Source: an uncultured Collinsella sp. (GTDB taxonomy: Bacteria > Actinomycetota > Coriobacteriia > Coriobacteriales > Coriobacteriaceae). Taken from it: a DNA stretch of 14,107 bases. The notes below the pieces were generated by a model. It was not told where the DNA came from. It worked only from the letters and a program-made list of their open reading frames with translations, and did not search any database. Location of the stretch: the NCBI GenBank assembly GCA_900542125.1, contig UQMO01000062.1:1-14107 (forward strand), read 5' to 3'. A program made the position numbers and the translations under genes. Below, piece by piece: positions 14,058-14,107 of the stretch (its first letter is position 1; every line of letters starts with the position of its first letter).

Positions 14058-14107
14058 CTGTCTCTTATACACATCTCCGAGCCCACGAGACGCTCATGAA
14101 TCTCGTA
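14058..14107 (+). other. Illumina Nextera adapter contamination at the contig end
   Basis: CTGTCTCTTATACACATCT (14058-14076) is the Nextera mosaic-end sequence. CCGAGCCCACGAGAC (14077-14091) is the read-2 adapter complement. GCTCATGA (14092-14099) sits where the i7 index belongs and matches one Nextera XT index as I recall it. ATCTCGTA (14100-14107) begins the P7 sequence. The order and spacing are exact. This is read-through of a short library insert that was assembled onto the contig, not organism DNA. Confidence 0.98.

Noticed and set aside
13866..14072. A minus-strand 68-codon frame starting MYKRQ
   Set aside because: Its start codon lies inside the Nextera adapter; MYKRQ is the translated mosaic end. 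It is antisense to the transporter gene.

Overview
The window looks like a chromosomal contig end from a gut Coriobacteriia actinobacterium, most likely Collinsella or a close relative. This is inferred from the high GC with C/G-ending codons, strong purine-rich ribosome binding sites, the gene order acpS-nnr-alr-UDG-tsaE, and one polypeptide joining TsaB, RimI and TsaD. No database search was possible. The last 50 bases (14058-14107) are not genomic: they are Nextera adapter, an index-like 8-mer and the start of the P7 sequence, so the contig really ends at 14057.

Layout. Positions 1-200 hold the end of an upstream transcription unit (terminator 62-91) and promoter candidates. Positions 201-7024 are a tight plus-strand operon of six housekeeping genes: acpS (holo-ACP synthase), nnr (NAD(P)H-hydrate repair), alr (alanine racemase), a family 4 uracil-DNA glycosylase, tsaE, and a tsaB-rimI-tsaD triple fusion. 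The last two supply all the t6A37 transfer-complex parts except TsaC. Positions 7025-7416 carry two similar terminators and AT-richer DNA. Positions 7417-7878 are an unrecognised orphan gene of different base composition, ending in a hairpin terminator that it shares with convergent murB (8909-7947, minus strand). A degenerate, in-register copy of the murB 3' end lies at 7258-7292, on the far side of the orphan gene, as if the orphan had been inserted at the murB terminus.

Positions 9093-10121 encode a LacI-family regulator. It is followed by two perfect AAAACGTTTT operators 21 bp apart in front of the phosphoketolase gene xfp (10326-12854), giving a simple predicted regulator-target pair for the phosphoketolase shunt that makes acetyl phosphate. 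The 322-bp gap after xfp holds the most unusual structure here: two very long perfect inverted repeats (37-bp and 31-bp stems). They have different stems but the same 11-nt loop in opposite orientation, so the two loops are exact complements and could kiss in one transcript. The window ends in an AEC-family auxin-efflux-type transporter (13177-14057), cut off before its last membrane helix.

The first operon serves basic maintenance: lipid carrier activation, cofactor repair, D-alanine for the wall, uracil removal and tRNA modification. murB adds another wall step. xfp with its regulator is a catabolic module.
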